DNA of 64,000 bases from Dipteris shenzhenensis (GCA_047967505.1 CM106539.1), one strand, 5' to 3'; positions 46,298 to 59,275 are shown, numbered from the stretch's first letter. Numbers and translations: made by a program. The notes: generated by a model not told the origin, from the sequence alone.

Positions 46298-49200
46298 ATG
46301 GCATCTGATTCTCTTTCATAGATTGTCACTGAAAAGCTTGACAAGAACAACTTCCAGGCATGGAAGTTTAGAATGATGAATTTCCTTATGGAAAAAGGCT
46401 ATTGGGAGTTCATTATAGGAATGAAGAAGAACCAATTCTTTCTAATGTTCCCAATCAACGCATTTAAAGGATGGCATGAGAGAGCCAGAAAAGTTATGTA
46501 CTGGCTTTCGATCAGTATTTCAGATTCTATGATTGTGCATATTCAGGATGCAAGTATGCCAAAGAAAGCATGGGATACTTTAGCAAAAATGTACAGCACA
46601 AATATGCAAGCCAGGAAAATGCAGCTCAAGTAGGAGTTGCACAATGTGTAGAGAGAAAATATGAGCATCAATGACTACCACATGAAGGTGAAGAAAATTG
46701 CAGATGCACTTGCTTCCATTGGGTCACCAGTGGAAGATGATGATCTAGTTTCTATGACCTTGAATGGTCTAGGAAAGGATTATGCACAGTTCCGGACATC
46801 CATTGCCGTCCGTGAAAAATTTCTTGATTTTGAGGAGTTGTTTGCTCTTCTAATTTCTGAAGAGCAAAGAAATGGTGGTGCATCTTCTTCAGGAGGAACT
46901 TCAAAAGAAACTATCTTCTACTCAAATGCTGGAAGAGGTAGAGGCAGAGGTAGAGGAGGCTGATCTGGAGGCCATGGTAGAAATCAAAATATGCAGCAAA
47001 CTCAAGAGTCCTTTGGAGGAGGACGTGGTAACTCTAGAGGCAGGGGAAGCCAAAGAGGTCATGGTGGATGGCAGAGAGGTCAAAATGCAAACAGTAATGT
47101 TGAATGCTACTATTGTGGTAAAATGGATCATATGGCTAAAGACTGCTACAAAAAGCAGAATGACATCATGAATGGAAAATTGTAGCAAGGGATTATGCAT
47201 CCTTTAGTAGACAGGGTGATGACAGAAATGAGCATCTGTTATGGTGCAGCACATGACCAATTTTGTGACAAGTGCAGAAGAAAGCAATGATGTGTGGTAT
47301 GTTGACTCAGGTGCATCAAACCACATGACAGGTCATGCAGAATGGATGCAGGATGCAAGGAAAATGGAAAGACCAAGATTTGTGGAGACTGGTGATGATA
47401 CTACACATCCTATTATGCAGATTGGTAAAATTCCTTTGTCTATGTAGGATGGGAAAAAGAAATACCTGTCTGATGTATTTCATGTCCCGAACATCACCAA
47501 GCACCTGGTTTTCTGTTGGTCAAATGGTTGAGCAGGGCTTGCAGGTCAGATTTAATCCTCATGGATGCTTTGTTGAGGATATGAAAAATAACATTCACTT
47601 GATAGCAAAAGGAAAGAAGAAGGGCAGGATGTTTATGTTGGATGCGGACATGCCTGAATTGAGTGCAGCAATGTTTGCACATGGGACCGGTGTAGTTGCA
47701 GATATTGATATCTGGCATAAACGCATTGGTCATGTTAATGTACAGTGACTTAAATCAATGCAAGCCCAAAATATTGTTGTAGGATTGCCTAAATTCAAGG
47801 TTGCAGAAATGCATAAGGTATGTGAAGCCTGTCAATTTGGAAAACAGGCAAGGAAACCATTTCCTAGGCATGTTCAAGAGAGTAAGAAGCCATTGGAAAT
47901 CCACTTTGATGTGTGGACTACTAAAGCTGCATCTATTGGAGGCTGTCATTATTTTGTCACTTTTATTGATGACTATAGCAGAAAAGTTTGGGTGCAATTT
48001 ATGAAAAAGAAAAGTGAAGTGTTTGGGCATTTCAAAGCTTTTAAAGCTATGGTTGAAAAAGAAACAAGCCTGCAAATAAAATGCCTAAGGTCAGATGGAG
48101 GGGGAGAGTACCTCTCAAATGAGTTTGCAAGGTTCCTGCAGGAGCATGGCATAAAGCAGCAATATTCATGCAGTCATACCCCACAGCAAAATGGACTTGT
48201 AGAATGGAAAAACAGGCATATTGCAGAGGTATCTCGGGCCATGCTAAATAAAAAATACCTACTAGATTATTATTGAGCTGAAGCAGTTGCTACAATAGTT
48301 TACATAATGAACAGGACTCCCACTGCAGCAATACATGGCATGACGCCAGAGGAGATGTATACTGGTAGGAAACTAGATATTTCTCATTTGAAAATTTTTG
48401 GTTGCATTGCCTATGTTCATGTGCCAGATGAGTTGAGGTCCAAGTTGGATCCAAAAGCTGAGAAGTGCATCTTTATTGGTTATTCTCTATAGCAGAAAGG
48501 GTATAGATGCTATAACCCTTCTACTCGTAAGTTTACAATGAGTAGAGATGTTGTTTTTGATGAGATGAGCAGCTGGTATAAACCAGTAAATGTGATTGAT
48601 GATATAGATGCACAAAATGGTAATGCTGCACAGAATTCACAGCAGCAATCACAATATTAGTGGACCTGTAGTGTCCTCTAGCAGTGGTTCACATACTTCA
48701 CCATGGACATGCAGATTGAGATAGGGAGAATCTCCTCAAAGCAATGCAGATAATGGTATGCAGATATCACAAAAAGGAAAAGAGAAGGTAGATCAGCCCA
48801 TGTTTGATGTGAATGCAGGTCACTCTTATGTGGATGGTGAAGCCAGTGGCTCAGAACAGAGCATTGATGATGAGTTGGGTATTCCTTCTGTTGTTACACC
48901 TGCAGTAAGGAAGACCAGGGATGTTTTGAGAGCACCTGGAAGTGAGCCTATTTTGCGCAGGTCTACCAAAGCTAGGTATCCTATGGATAGGTTGAAATAT
49001 GATGGATTTACAGCCATTCACTATGCCTATATGGTCAAAGTGATACAGGAACCAAAACCCAGTTCTTTTGAGCAAGCCATGGGAAAAGAAAAATGGGAGA
49101 AAGCCATGGATGAAGAAATGGATGCCTTAGAAGAAAATGCTACATGGGAATTGGTGCCTTTGCCTAAAGACAAGAATGCAATTGGCTGTAAGTGGGTTTA

Positions 49201-50355
49201 TAAGGTGAAGCACAGTGCAGATGGTTCTGTGAATAGATACAAGGCAAGATTAGTTGTCAAGGGGTACGCACAAACATATGGGATTGATTATGAAGTAACA
49301 TTCAGTCCGGTTGCAAGGATGGCAACTGTAAGAGCAGTCATTGCTATGGCTGCATCAAAGGGATGGTCTTTACATGAGATGGATGTAAAGAATGCCTTCT
49401 TGCATGGTGATTTGCAAGAAGAGGTCTTTATGGAGCAGCCACCAGGTTATGTTCATGCTGTCTATCCTGAGTTTGTTTGCAGGTTGAAGAAAGCATTGTA
49501 TGGCTTGAAGCAAGCACCTAGAGCATGGTTTGACAAGATAGGACAATATCTTGTCACTATTGGCTTTCTGATTTCCAAGGTAGATTTCTCACTTTATGTG
49601 AGAAAAACAGAGAAAGGTATTATGCTACTTGTCATCTATGTTGATGATTTGATCATCACAGGTGATAGTGATGAGGATATCCTTCATGTGAAAATGCTAT
49701 TGAAGCACAAGTTTGAGATGAAGGATTTGGGAGAGCTATGTTATTTCTTGGGCATTGAGGTGATTAGATCACCAAGTGGGATATGGCTCTTGCACAGGCA
49801 GTATGGATTGGACATGCTGTCCAAATATGGGATGATAGGTTGTAAGCCTATTTCAGCTCCTTTGGAGCAGAATGTGAAGCTAAGCGCAGATGCAAGTGAG
49901 CTTCTGGAAGACCCTACTATGTACTAATGCATAGTAGGAAGTTTGATTTATATGACTATTACCAAGCCAGATTTGAGCTATGTTGTTTGATTGGTAAGTC
50001 AATTTATGCAGGCTCCAAGGAAACCGCATTTGGATGTGGCTAGACGCATACTCAGGTATGTGAAGTCCACATTGCAGTATGGACTATTTTATGAGGCTAG
50101 GGTTTAGATACAGTTGCATGGATACACTGATGCTGATTGGGCTGGTAGTATTTCTGATAGACGATCTACCAGTGGATATGTGTTCTCTTTTGGGAGTGCT
50201 GCAGTCACTTGGAGTAGCAAGAAATAGCCTACAGTTGCCTTGTCGAGCACAGAGGTTGAGTACAGGGGTGCAGCAATGGCTGCATGTGAGGTAGCTTGGT
50301 TTCATAAGCTACTTTATGATATCCATCAGTCTACAGATGGGCCAGTTGTCATTTA
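46298..50355 (+). pseudogene. Copia gag-pol, copy B, truncated in RNase H
   Basis: Same domains as copy A: CCHC knuckle near 47,103-47,144, DSGASNHMTG protease, integrase, and RT frame 48,758-49,927 with YVDD at 49,637-49,648. Some stops differ: codons reading TAG in copy A near 11,818, 13,300 and 14,671 are CAG here, while the CAG near 11,843 is TAG here (47,182). RNase H is cut after VVIY. Confidence 0.9.
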
Positions 50356-50654
50356 CAAGCGAGATGGTATTAACCATTCAAGGTATGCTTGTTCATCTTC
50401 CTGCCAAGGAACATCTGAAGAAGGTTTTGAAGCCTCTTGAAGAAGATTTAGTAATAGTCCACCAGTGCTCCTCTCCATTTTCCCTTGATTATGTTAAGCC
50501 TCCTTTGGAGTATGATCCCACGCTTGTGGCCTCCCCAATGCCTTCACCAGCAACATTCAGCCCCTAGGCAATGGACGATACACAACACCCTCTTTAGGGA
50601 ACAGAGTTAGAAGTATATATCAATAGTCTTCTCCAAGTAGATGAGCATAAGAAT
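50356..50654 (+). pseudogene. Caulimovirid linker, copy B
   Basis: Resumes at the base matching 15,836. The protease 3' half (15,617-15,835) is lost, so the protease in copy B cannot be complete. Confidence 0.75.
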
Positions 50655-52155
50655 TTGCATGCCTCCATGCATACTCTACATCTTTTGTCTTTCCTACAAG
50701 ATATGTAGGAAAAGTTTCTTTGTGATTGCAGTAGCGAGTCTCCTCTCACGTTCAAGCATATCTTCCAACATCAGGTCTCTCTCCCCCTACGAGAAGGATC
50801 CAAACCTTTCAAGGAGAGTTCGTACAGTTTCACACAAGAGGACAAAAGGTTGTGCAATCAGGAAATCCAAGAACTCCTGAATATGGGCCTCATCTCTCAC
50901 TCGTGGTCTGAATGGGTAGCAAAAACCTTCTATGCCAACAAGCACTTTGAGCAAAAAAGGGGTAAGAAACAGCCTAGTGATTAATTACAAGTCGCTCAAC
51001 AAATGTTTACTCTTTGTCTCTTACCCCATTCCATATAAAGAGTACTTGATGCAAAAGATATGTGGTTCAACCATCTTCTCCAAGTTCAACTTGAAGGCAG
51101 GGTTTTGGTAGGTCGGCGGCCTCCAGCTTGAAGACCGCCATAATACAGGGTTCGTGGTTTCCTAAGATTTCTACCAATGTAATGTTCTTCCATTTGGTCT
51201 TAAAACTGCCCCGGTAGCGTTCTGAAAGTTTATGGACTCCATTTTCACTCCATATGACTCTATTTGTCTTGTATATATAGATGATATTCTTGTCTATAGC
51301 AAAGATGTAAATTCCCACCTCAAACATTTGATGATTGTGTATGACTTGCTTGAAGGCAAAGGCTTGGCCCTCTCAGCCAAAAAGATTACCATCGGCCAAG
51401 AGACAACTGAATTCCTTGGCGTCCACATACGTAAGGGAGCCATCCAAATGAAAGAGCATGTCCTTAAGGCCCTCTTAGCCTTTCCTAATGAGATTCGGGA
51501 TCGCACCCAATTGCAACAATTCCTCGGGTGCCTAAACCACATTGCTCCTTTCTATGAAGAGCTTGTGAGAGACCGGTTTCATCTTCAACTATGCCTCCAC
51601 AAAGATGGTCCTCCCTGGGGTTCGGCCCAAACTCAAGCAGTTCAACATATCAAAGAAAAGGTACAACATCTGCCAGCTCTCAATATTCCTTCTGCTTCTG
51701 GTACCCTGGTTATTGAAACAGATGCTCCAGATCATTTTTGGGGTGCCATTCTGCTCGGGCGTACTCCAACCTAGGAGATCCTCTGTGCCTATCACTCCGG
51801 AACATTTCAAGGTGGAGAACTAAATTATCATTCAATTGAGAAGGAGATCCTTGAGGTTAAGCGCACTATTCAAAAGCTTGAACTTTTCATTCTTAATCGA
51901 GAGTTCATTGTTCAGAAAAATAACGAAAACTTCAAAACTTTCTCCACACACCGCATTGATAAACAGATTGGACGTGGCTGTCTTGCACGATGGTAGGAAT
52001 TCTTTACCATCTATAACTTTTTGGTCGAGTGGAAAAAAGGCAGCACCAATGTTCTCCCTGATATGTTATCCCATGAAGGTGCTCCTTATTGGCAAGCTTG
52101 AAATGGTGGATTACTTCTTCTCACTGGGAAACCTGGCACTGAGTGAGTCTCTATC
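50655..52155 (+). pseudogene. Caulimovirid RT-RNase H, second sense copy, copy B
   Basis: As 16,135-17,640 but with a longer open frame: 51,232-51,774 (180 codons) contains YIDD (51,274-51,285), FLGVHIRKGAIQM and the RNase H start ETDAPDHFWG. It lacks the 2-bp and 3-bp insertions and the TAG of copy A. Upstream frames are still broken, so it is not functional. Confidence 0.8.
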
Positions 52156-52240
52156 TAGGTCATGATGATTAGACACTATCCACATTGGATAAGACCTTCA
52201 TCATGACCAATGTACAAAGATTCTTTAGAGATAAGTATGT
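52156..52240 (+). promoter_or_regulatory. Truncated caulimovirid intergenic region, copy B
   Basis: Counterpart of 17,641-17,725; joined directly to protease sequence. Confidence 0.6.
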
Positions 52241-53142
52241 AATTGCTTGCAAAAGATTTGCATCAAATATTGCCATTTCTCTAGCTGGGCACTCTACCAC
52301 TATTGATGTCTATCAACTCGAGTCCCAAGGAGTTGACCTTGTTATTGGCAACGACTTCCTCAACCATCACCTTCCCTTTGGCTTCTCTACAAGCGAGATG
52401 GTATTAACCATCCAAGGTACGCTTGTTCATCTTCCTGCCAGGGAACATTTGAAGAAGGTTTTGAAGCCTCTTGAAGAAGATTTGGAAATAGTCCACCAGT
52501 GCTCCTCTTCATTTTCCCTTGATTATGTTAAGCCTCCTTTGGAGTATGAGCCATGCCTGTGGCCTCCCCAATGCCCCCTTCAGGGAATAGAGTTTGATAT
52601 GCAGGAAAAGTTTCTTCATGATTTCAGCAGCAAGTCTCCTCTTGCATTCAAGCATATCTTCCAACATCAGGTCTCTCTCCCCCTATGAGAAGGATCCAAA
52701 CCTTTCAAGGAGAGTTCGTATGGTTTCACACAAGATGACAGAAGGTTGTGCAATCAGGAAATCCAAAAACTCCTAGATATGGGCTTCATCTCTCACTCGT
52801 GGTCTGAATGAGCAATAGCAGCCTTCTACATCAATAAGCACTCCGAGAAAAAAAGGGGTAAGAAACGGCTGGTGATTAATTACAAGCCTCTCAACAAATG
52901 TTTACTCTTTGTCTCTTGCCCTATTTCAAATAAAGAGTACTTGATGAGAAAGATATCTGGTTCAGCCATCTTCTCCAAGTTCGACTTGAAGGCAGGGTTT
53001 TGGCAGGTTAGCCTCTAGCCTGAGGACTGCCATAAAACAGAGTTCATGGTTCCCCAAGGTTTCTACTAATGGAATGCTCTTCCATTCGGTCTTAAAACTG
53101 CCCCGATAGAGTTCCAGAAGTTTATGGACTCCATTTTGGGAT
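52241..53142 (+). pseudogene. Caulimovirid protease to RT start, copy B
   Basis: As 17,726-18,639, with the 167-codon frame at 52,185-52,688. It lacks the 12-bp duplication near 53,015 and has an extra TGA at about 52,809 where copy A has TGG. Confidence 0.75.
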
Positions 53143-53929
53143 CTTGTGAGGGGCCTTTGTGCATCATCAAGTGTGGGACTGAAAGGATCAGAAGGAGAAG
53201 GAGAAGGTGCAGGAGTATCAAATATTCAGGGGGAGGATCAATATATTCAAGGGAAAAAGGGGATGAACATTGGTGAACAATTTGTAAGTCTTCCAAAAGT
53301 GGCTTAAGTACCTTCTTGAGTTTTTCTCAAGCCAGAAGACAAACAAGAGTTCCTTTGATGGCGAGGACCATCTCTATAATAGAGAATTCAAAAGGAAGAT
53401 GGCAGTTAAGAAAATCATTACCTATAACCATATCAACTCCTTGAGATTCTAGTTGGTAGAAGTTGATGGTGGTGAGTTGACCGCCAAGGGATATTCAGAA
53501 GCAAAGCGTTTACAAGCTATTACGCCATCGCCCATAGTAGAGCCATGCATTTGGTCATGTGATGGCAATTTAGCCCAACATGATTGTGGGAGTGCTCTAT
53601 ATTTACAAATATTGAAACCGAAGCCAGTATCTATAAGAGCAACTAGCGAATAAGGAGAAACATTAGGAAAATCTAACTATACATTGATCAATCATGCCTT
53701 CATAGGATTGCAAACTGAGGAAGCAAGTTGGGTAAAGAAGTCATTAAGAGAGAAAGCATTGGCAAAAGGGATAGAATGAGTAGATGGGCTTGCTTCTGTG
53801 GAAAAGGAGTAGAGCTTACACTGGGTGAGATGTTCTGCCACTTTCTGATCAAGAGAGTCAACTGATGACTGAAGCTTTGTGCAATTCTCCTTGATTATTG
53901 TAAGATGAATTCTTAGTCCACTAATATTT
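53143..53929 (-). pseudogene. Lineage B caulimovirid protease and coat end, copy B
   Basis: Counterpart of 18,640-19,426. Minus frames 53,991-53,692 (coat end) and 53,296-53,066 (linker). Confidence 0.7.
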
Positions 53930-55236
53930 TGTGATTGATGATGTAGATGCACAAAATGGTAATGCTGCATAGAATTCATAGCAATAATCACAAAATATTA
54001 GTGGACTTGTAGTGTCCTCTAGCAGTGGTTCACATACTTTGCCATGGATAGGCAGATTGAGATCAGGAGGATCTCCTCAAAGCAATGCAGATAGTGGTAC
54101 GCAAGTATCACAGAAGGGAAAAGAGAAAATAAATCATCCCATTGTTGATGTGAATGCAGGTCACTCTTATGTGGATGGTGAATCCAGTGGCTCAGAACAG
54201 AGCCTTGATGAGGAGTTGGGTATTCCTTCTATTGTTACACCTAGAGTAAGGAAGACAAGGGATGTTTTGAGAGCACCTGGTAGTGAGCCTATTTTGCATA
54301 GGTCTACCAGAGTTAAATATTGTGTGGATAGGCTGAAATATGATGGATTTACAGCCATTCACTATGCCTATATGATCAAAGTGATACAAGAACTAGAACC
54401 CACTTCTTTTGAGCAAGCCATGGGAAAAGAAAAATAGGAGAAAGCGATGGATGAAGAAATGGATGCCTTGGAAGCAAATGCTACATAAGAATTGGTGCCT
54501 TTGCTTAAAGACAAGAATGCAATTGGCTACAAGTGGGTTTATAAGCTAAAGCACAATGCAGATGGTGTGTGAACAGATACTTTCCAAGATTAGTTCTCAA
54601 GGCGAATGCACAGACATATGAAGAAACATCCAGTCTGGTTGCAAGGATGGCAATCGTAAGAGCAGTCATTGCTATGGCTGCATCAAAGGGATGGTCTTTA
54701 CATCAAATGGATGTAAAGAATGCTTTCTTGCATTGTGATTTGCAAGAAGAGGTCTATATGGAGCAGCCACCAGGTTATGTTCATGATGTTCATCCTAAGT
54801 TTGTTTGCAGGTTGAAGAAAGCCTTGTATGGCTTGAAGCAAGCACCCAAAGCATGGTTTGACAAGATAGGACATTATCTTCTCACTATTGGCTTTTAGAT
54901 TTCCAAGGCAGATTTCTCACTTTATGTGAGAAAAACAGAGAAAGGCATTATGCTGCTTGTTATTTATGTTGATGATTTGATCATCACAGGTGATAGTGAT
55001 GAAGATATCCTTCATGTGAAAATGCTATTGAAGCAGAAGTTTGAGATGAAGGATTGGGAGAGCTACGTTACTTCTTAGGCATTGAGGTGATTAGATCCAC
55101 AAGTGGGATATGGCTCTTGTAGAGGCAGTATGGATTGGACATGCTATCCAAATATTGGATGACAGGCTGTAAGCCTATTTCAGTTCCTTTGGAGCAGAAT
55201 GTGAAGTTGAGCGCAGATGCAGGTGAGCTTGTGGAC
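53930..55236 (+). pseudogene. Copia pol fragment, copy B
   Basis: As 19,427-20,722. It keeps 11 bp near 54,880 that copy A lacks, so the RT frame reads GHYLLTIGF before its stop. Confidence 0.85.
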
Positions 55237-55705
55237 CAGTCAAATTCCAAAAATTTATGGATTCAGTTTTTAGTCCCTACCACTCTTTCTGCCTTGTATA
55301 TATTGATGATATACTTGTGTATAGTAAGGATCTCTCTTCTCATCTCAAACACTTACAAATTGTATATGATCTCCTCAAAAGCAAGGGTCTGGCACTCTCG
55401 GCCAAGAAGATTATGATAGGACAAGAGACTATAGAGTTTCTTAGTGTACATACTCATAAGGGTGCTATCCAAATGCAAGATCATGTTCTTAAGGCCCTCC
55501 TTGCCTTTTCGAATGAGATACGTGACCGGACTCCAACTCCAATGATTGGATGCCTAAATCATATTTCACCTTTCTATGAGCAGTTGGCCAAGGATCGATT
55601 CCATCTGCAACTCTGTTTACACAAAGATGGACTCCCCTGGGGAGGCTCAAAAACCGAAGATGTCTGGCACATCAAGGAGAACATCCAAAAGCTGCCCTCG
55701 CTCAG
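55237..55705 (+). pseudogene. Lineage B caulimovirid RT fragment, copy B
   Basis: Frame 55,257-55,721 (154 codons) stays open through the palm, with YIDD at 55,299-55,310, into CLNHISPFYEQLAKDRFHL. Longer than in copy A. Confidence 0.75.
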
Positions 55706-56800
55706 CCAGAGTGAGAAGTAGATGGAAGGGGTACTGAAGGTCACAGAGATGGACAGCCAGCCAGATATGAGCTAGATTGGTAGAAGTGATGGCCAACAAG
55801 AGGGCTCAAGAGCCACAAGGAAAAAAGGGAGACTTGTGCTAAGAAGGGGAGACAAAAGTCCCGGAGGAAGCAGAATCTAGTTTCAAGAAGAAGAAGACCA
55901 GACAAAATATCCAGATGGAGAATTATGCCTTAGGGCGAGATCAAGCCCACTTATGATCTTTTGGAGGACTTGAAGTAGAAGAGGGTGGACATCACGTATG
56001 GTCAGTTGCTGTAGCTCATAGCCAAGTTCTTGTTACAAGAGAAAGGGCTTCGTTTGACAATCTAGGCACCAAACTAGAGTCTTCATCATCTTATCACCCA
56101 AAGACTGATGGTCAAAGTGAGGCAATAAATAAAGTCATCCTAGAACTACTAAATTGCTATGTACATGATCATCCTCATCTATGGGAGAAGTATCTTCCGA
56201 TGGTGGAGTTTGCCTACAACACCACCGTTCATTCATCTACAGGTAAACCTCCAGCTAAATTGATTTATGGTTATGGGATAAACCCTTACGATTACCAGTG
56301 ATGCACACAAAAGATGAAGTGTTTGTAGTTGATTAGTTCATTGAGGATCAGAAGTTAGCAATATGACTATGTGTGCAAACATATTCTTCAAGCCCAGGAA
56401 TGCCAGAGGAACTCAGCAAATTGGCGAATGGAGGGCCATTAAATTCAAGGAGATTGGATTCTTTTTAGATTTAACAAACCTAGGCTTAAATCAAAAGTGG
56501 GTAACCGAATAGTTTATGTTAAGCTAGCTTTGCGGTATTATGGTCCTTTTCATATTTCAAAAAAAATCAATGATGTTTCCTTCAGATTACATGTTCCATC
56601 TCATTGGTGGATCCTTATTGAAGCATTATGAAGGACCAACCCCATCCATGGTTACAAATGAACCTCAATCTAAAGTTGAGAAAGAAGATGAGATTATTGT
56701 TCCAGAACAAATTCTATTTCATGACAATAAGCGTTCATGCAGAGGATGTCTAGACCATCACTATCTTCTCACGTTTGTAGATTACTACTACTAATGCAAA
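55706..56800 (+). pseudogene. Ty3/gypsy gag-protease and integrase fragments, copy B
   Basis: Counterpart of 21,191-22,285, with the same missing middle. Confidence 0.75.
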
Positions 56801-57567
56801 GTGGGGTGCCCTATAATCTGCTTCAGTCTCAAAAACAAAGAAATAGTTGGTTGTTTGTTTGACAACCATGATATAGCACCGTGACCAAGGAAAAATGCAT
56901 ATCCTTGTGTCGATCTCCTAGTCTCATGATCTCTGGCATAGTTATTGTCATAGTATCCATGCAATCATGGATGACTTCCCCTATATTCTATCCCAAATTG
57001 TCTTGTACCTCTAATGTATCTCAAGACTCTTTTGGTTGCATTCTAGTGAGATTGTTTTGGATTTGAGATAAACTGTGTTAGTGAGCTTACTTCATAACAA
57101 ATATCTAGCCGTGTGATAGTCAGATATATAAGAGATAATATGAGCTGCTTGTAGTACCTGTCATTGATTGTAGGCTTTTCTAAATCTTTAGTAATTTTCA
57201 AACTCTGTTCCATGGGAGTGGCTGCAATCTTGCAATCTGCCATATGAAACTTCTTTAGGATATTGTCAACATACTTGAGCCGACTCATGAATGTGCTATC
57301 TGAATCTCTCCAAAACTCAATTCCAAGACAATAGTGCATAGGTCCAAGATCTTTCATGTCGAACTTTGCAGCAGATAAGTCTTGTTTTAGTTTTTTGATG
57401 AAGCTATCCTTGCTTCCTGTCACAATCATATCATCTACATACAAAAGTGCAATAGTAATGTCTTCCCCTTGAACTTTGTAGTAGAGAGTATGATCTACAT
57501 TGGATTTCATGTATCCCAGATCAAATAAATACTTGTCAATTCTACTGTACCAATTCTGGGTAGTTGC
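56801..57567 (-). pseudogene. Third-family copia RT-RNase H, copy B (antisense)
   Basis: Counterpart of 22,286-23,052. Minus frame 57,642-57,043 (199 codons) ends 26 codons earlier than in copy A. Confidence 0.88.
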
Positions 57568-57925
57568 TGTGAAGAGAGTGGGAGAGAAGTAAGGAGTCTC
57601 ACTTGCAGCTTTCTCACATACACAATGGGGGAATACACACAAAGGTGGAGGCTGAAAACAGTTTTCCTCTTCTTAGTTGTGAAAGCCAAAAGAATTCTCT
57701 CTTCGTACAAAAGGAATAGGTGAACCCTATATGTGGGTCTCAAACCAAACTCAGCTAACCTAGGTGGCATACTAACTGAGCCACTAACTAGAGTACATAA
57801 AGATAGTTGTCATCTAGCTATTATTCATGGGCGGTGTACCAACCACATCTCCAGCTAACAAGTCGGTGACATAAATGCACAACGGTCACCCTGGCATATC
57901 ATGAGTGGAGCTCGATATCTCAACA
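57568..57925 (-). repeat. Unpaired copia LTR, copy B (antisense)
   Basis: Counterpart of 23,053-23,410, polypurine tract complement at 57,926-57,934. Confidence 0.9.
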
Positions 57926-57946
57926 CTCCCCCTCGAGCTCTCAATC

Positions 57947-58346
57947 CAAAAATGTTCTCTTCTCTTCAACAAATGCAGGAACGGTTTTTAGCAGTGAATC
58001 TCTGCTTGCATTCAAGCATGTATTCTAGCATCAGGTCTCCTTGCCTCTCCATGATGGGTCGAGGCCTTTTAAAGAAAGCCCATATGGTTTTACTCAACAA
58101 GACTGAGTCCTCTCCAATTAGGAAATTTCTCAGCTTCTTACGATCGGTCTTATTTATGAGCCTCGTTCTGAATGGGCTGCAGCTGCCTTTTATGTGAACA
58201 AACACTCTAAACAGAAGAGAGGAAAAAGTGGCTTGTAATCAACTACAAGCCCCTTAACAAGTGTTTGCTCTCACTCTCTTACCCCATTCCAAATTAAGAA
58301 TATCTGATGTAGAAGATTACAGGCTCAATGATCTTCTCCAAGCTTT
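57947..58346 (+). pseudogene. Lineage B caulimovirid RT N-terminus, copy B
   Basis: As 23,432-23,792 plus 39 bp near 58,040-58,080 that restore collinearity with other RT starts, so copy A suffered the deletion. Confidence 0.65.
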
Positions 58347-58451
58347 CAAAGTAGTCAAAAGAGGAAGGACACTGCAAAGTATTAGGGGCAACTGGTTGGG
58401 AAGGTGGAGCAGGAGTAGAAAGAGTATGGACAGGAGTGCGCCATAATGGCA
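58347..58451 (-). pseudogene. Lineage B coat-like ORF remnant, copy B
   Basis: Only the last ~50 codons of the antisense coat-like frame remain before the break at 58,451. Confidence 0.7.
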
Positions 58452-59275
58452 CAAACGGAGGAAAGGGAGCGGAAGCGATGCAAAACGGCGAACAGGTGCA
58501 AGATGGAAGCTTGGAAGGCAAAGTGGGATGGCAAGTGGAAGCTTGGGATGAAGAAGAGGAACGACACTGGGGCAAGGTCAAGCGAGCGATCAGAAGCCCG
58601 TGGCAACACAAAGGCATGTGCAGAAAGGATGCTGAGACAGAAAGGGAAAACGATGATGCGATGGAGCATCAGGTGAAGGCAAGAGACATAAAGGGAAAAT
58701 GGAGGTGGACAGGTGCAGGTCCAGGTAGACATAGAGGCATGACCCGAAGGGAAGCCTTAGGGCAGAGGATGAAGCGTGAAGAAGAAGAAGAAAGGGAGAA
58801 GGTGATGACGGCCAAGGGGATGGAAGGACGTGTGATGAGGCCAAGGCGTGAAGCGCAAACGGCGAAGGATGAAGCAAAAACGATGGAAGGCGAAAAGGAA
58901 ACGGCGGATGGAAAAGGAGCCAAGGCAAGGCAAGGAAGAACGGCGGGAAGAATGAGTGGAATGATGAAAAGGCCAAGGCATGAAGAGGAAACGATGGAAG
59001 GAAAAGAGGAAACGGTGAAAGATGAAGTGGAAACGGCGGTTGGGAAAGAAGAAAAGCAAAGGCAAGGTAGAACGGTGGGAAGGATCAAGGAATGGATGAG
59101 AAGGCCACGGTTTCAAGGAGAAACGGCAGATGAAGAAGTGGCCAAGATGAGACAAAGAGGTGGAAGGTGGATGCATAGGTGCAGGGTGACATGTAGGCCA
59201 AGGGAGCAGGATGAGGTCAAGAAGGACCAAAATGAAGAAACGAAGAGAAGAACGGGTCTAGGTTGTGGAGCGTGA
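58452..59275 (+). CDS. E-element charged ORF, partial
   Basis: The open frame starts at 58,436 in the flank and runs to 59,275, extremely rich in Lys, Arg and Glu. Its start is homologous to 34,188-34,489. It contains a 44-residue repeat starting RPR, each copy with RQGRTxGR (bases 58,838, 58,970, 59,102). No known domain recognised. The N-terminal part is lost at the 58,451 break. Stops on the other strand are also rare because of composition, so openness alone is weak evidence of coding. Confidence 0.5.
58838..59145 (+). repeat. 132-bp in-frame tandem repeat
   Basis: Starts at 58,838, 58,970 and 59,102, spacing exactly 132 bp (44 codons), about 2.3 units, the last partial. Confidence 0.85.

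Larger units (their letters stand above)
45480..50355 (+). mobile_element. Copia retrotransposon, copy B, 3' end deleted
   Basis: Counterpart of 10,141-15,016. It keeps the 5' LTR, primer site and most of pol. It ends inside RNase H at 50,355, where an 819-bp deletion joins it to the viral linker. A 2-bp TA is shared at both deletion edges, fitting end joining. Confidence 0.92.
35341..58451 (+). repeat. Segmental duplication, copy B
   Basis: Direct repeat of 1-23,897. Main differences: an 819-bp deletion between 50,355 and 50,356; 12 bp missing near 53,015; 11 bp extra near 54,880; 39 bp extra near 58,040-58,080. At 58,451/58,452 it leaves the viral coat-like frame and enters an E element, sharing GGCA at the switch. 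Confidence 0.95.
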
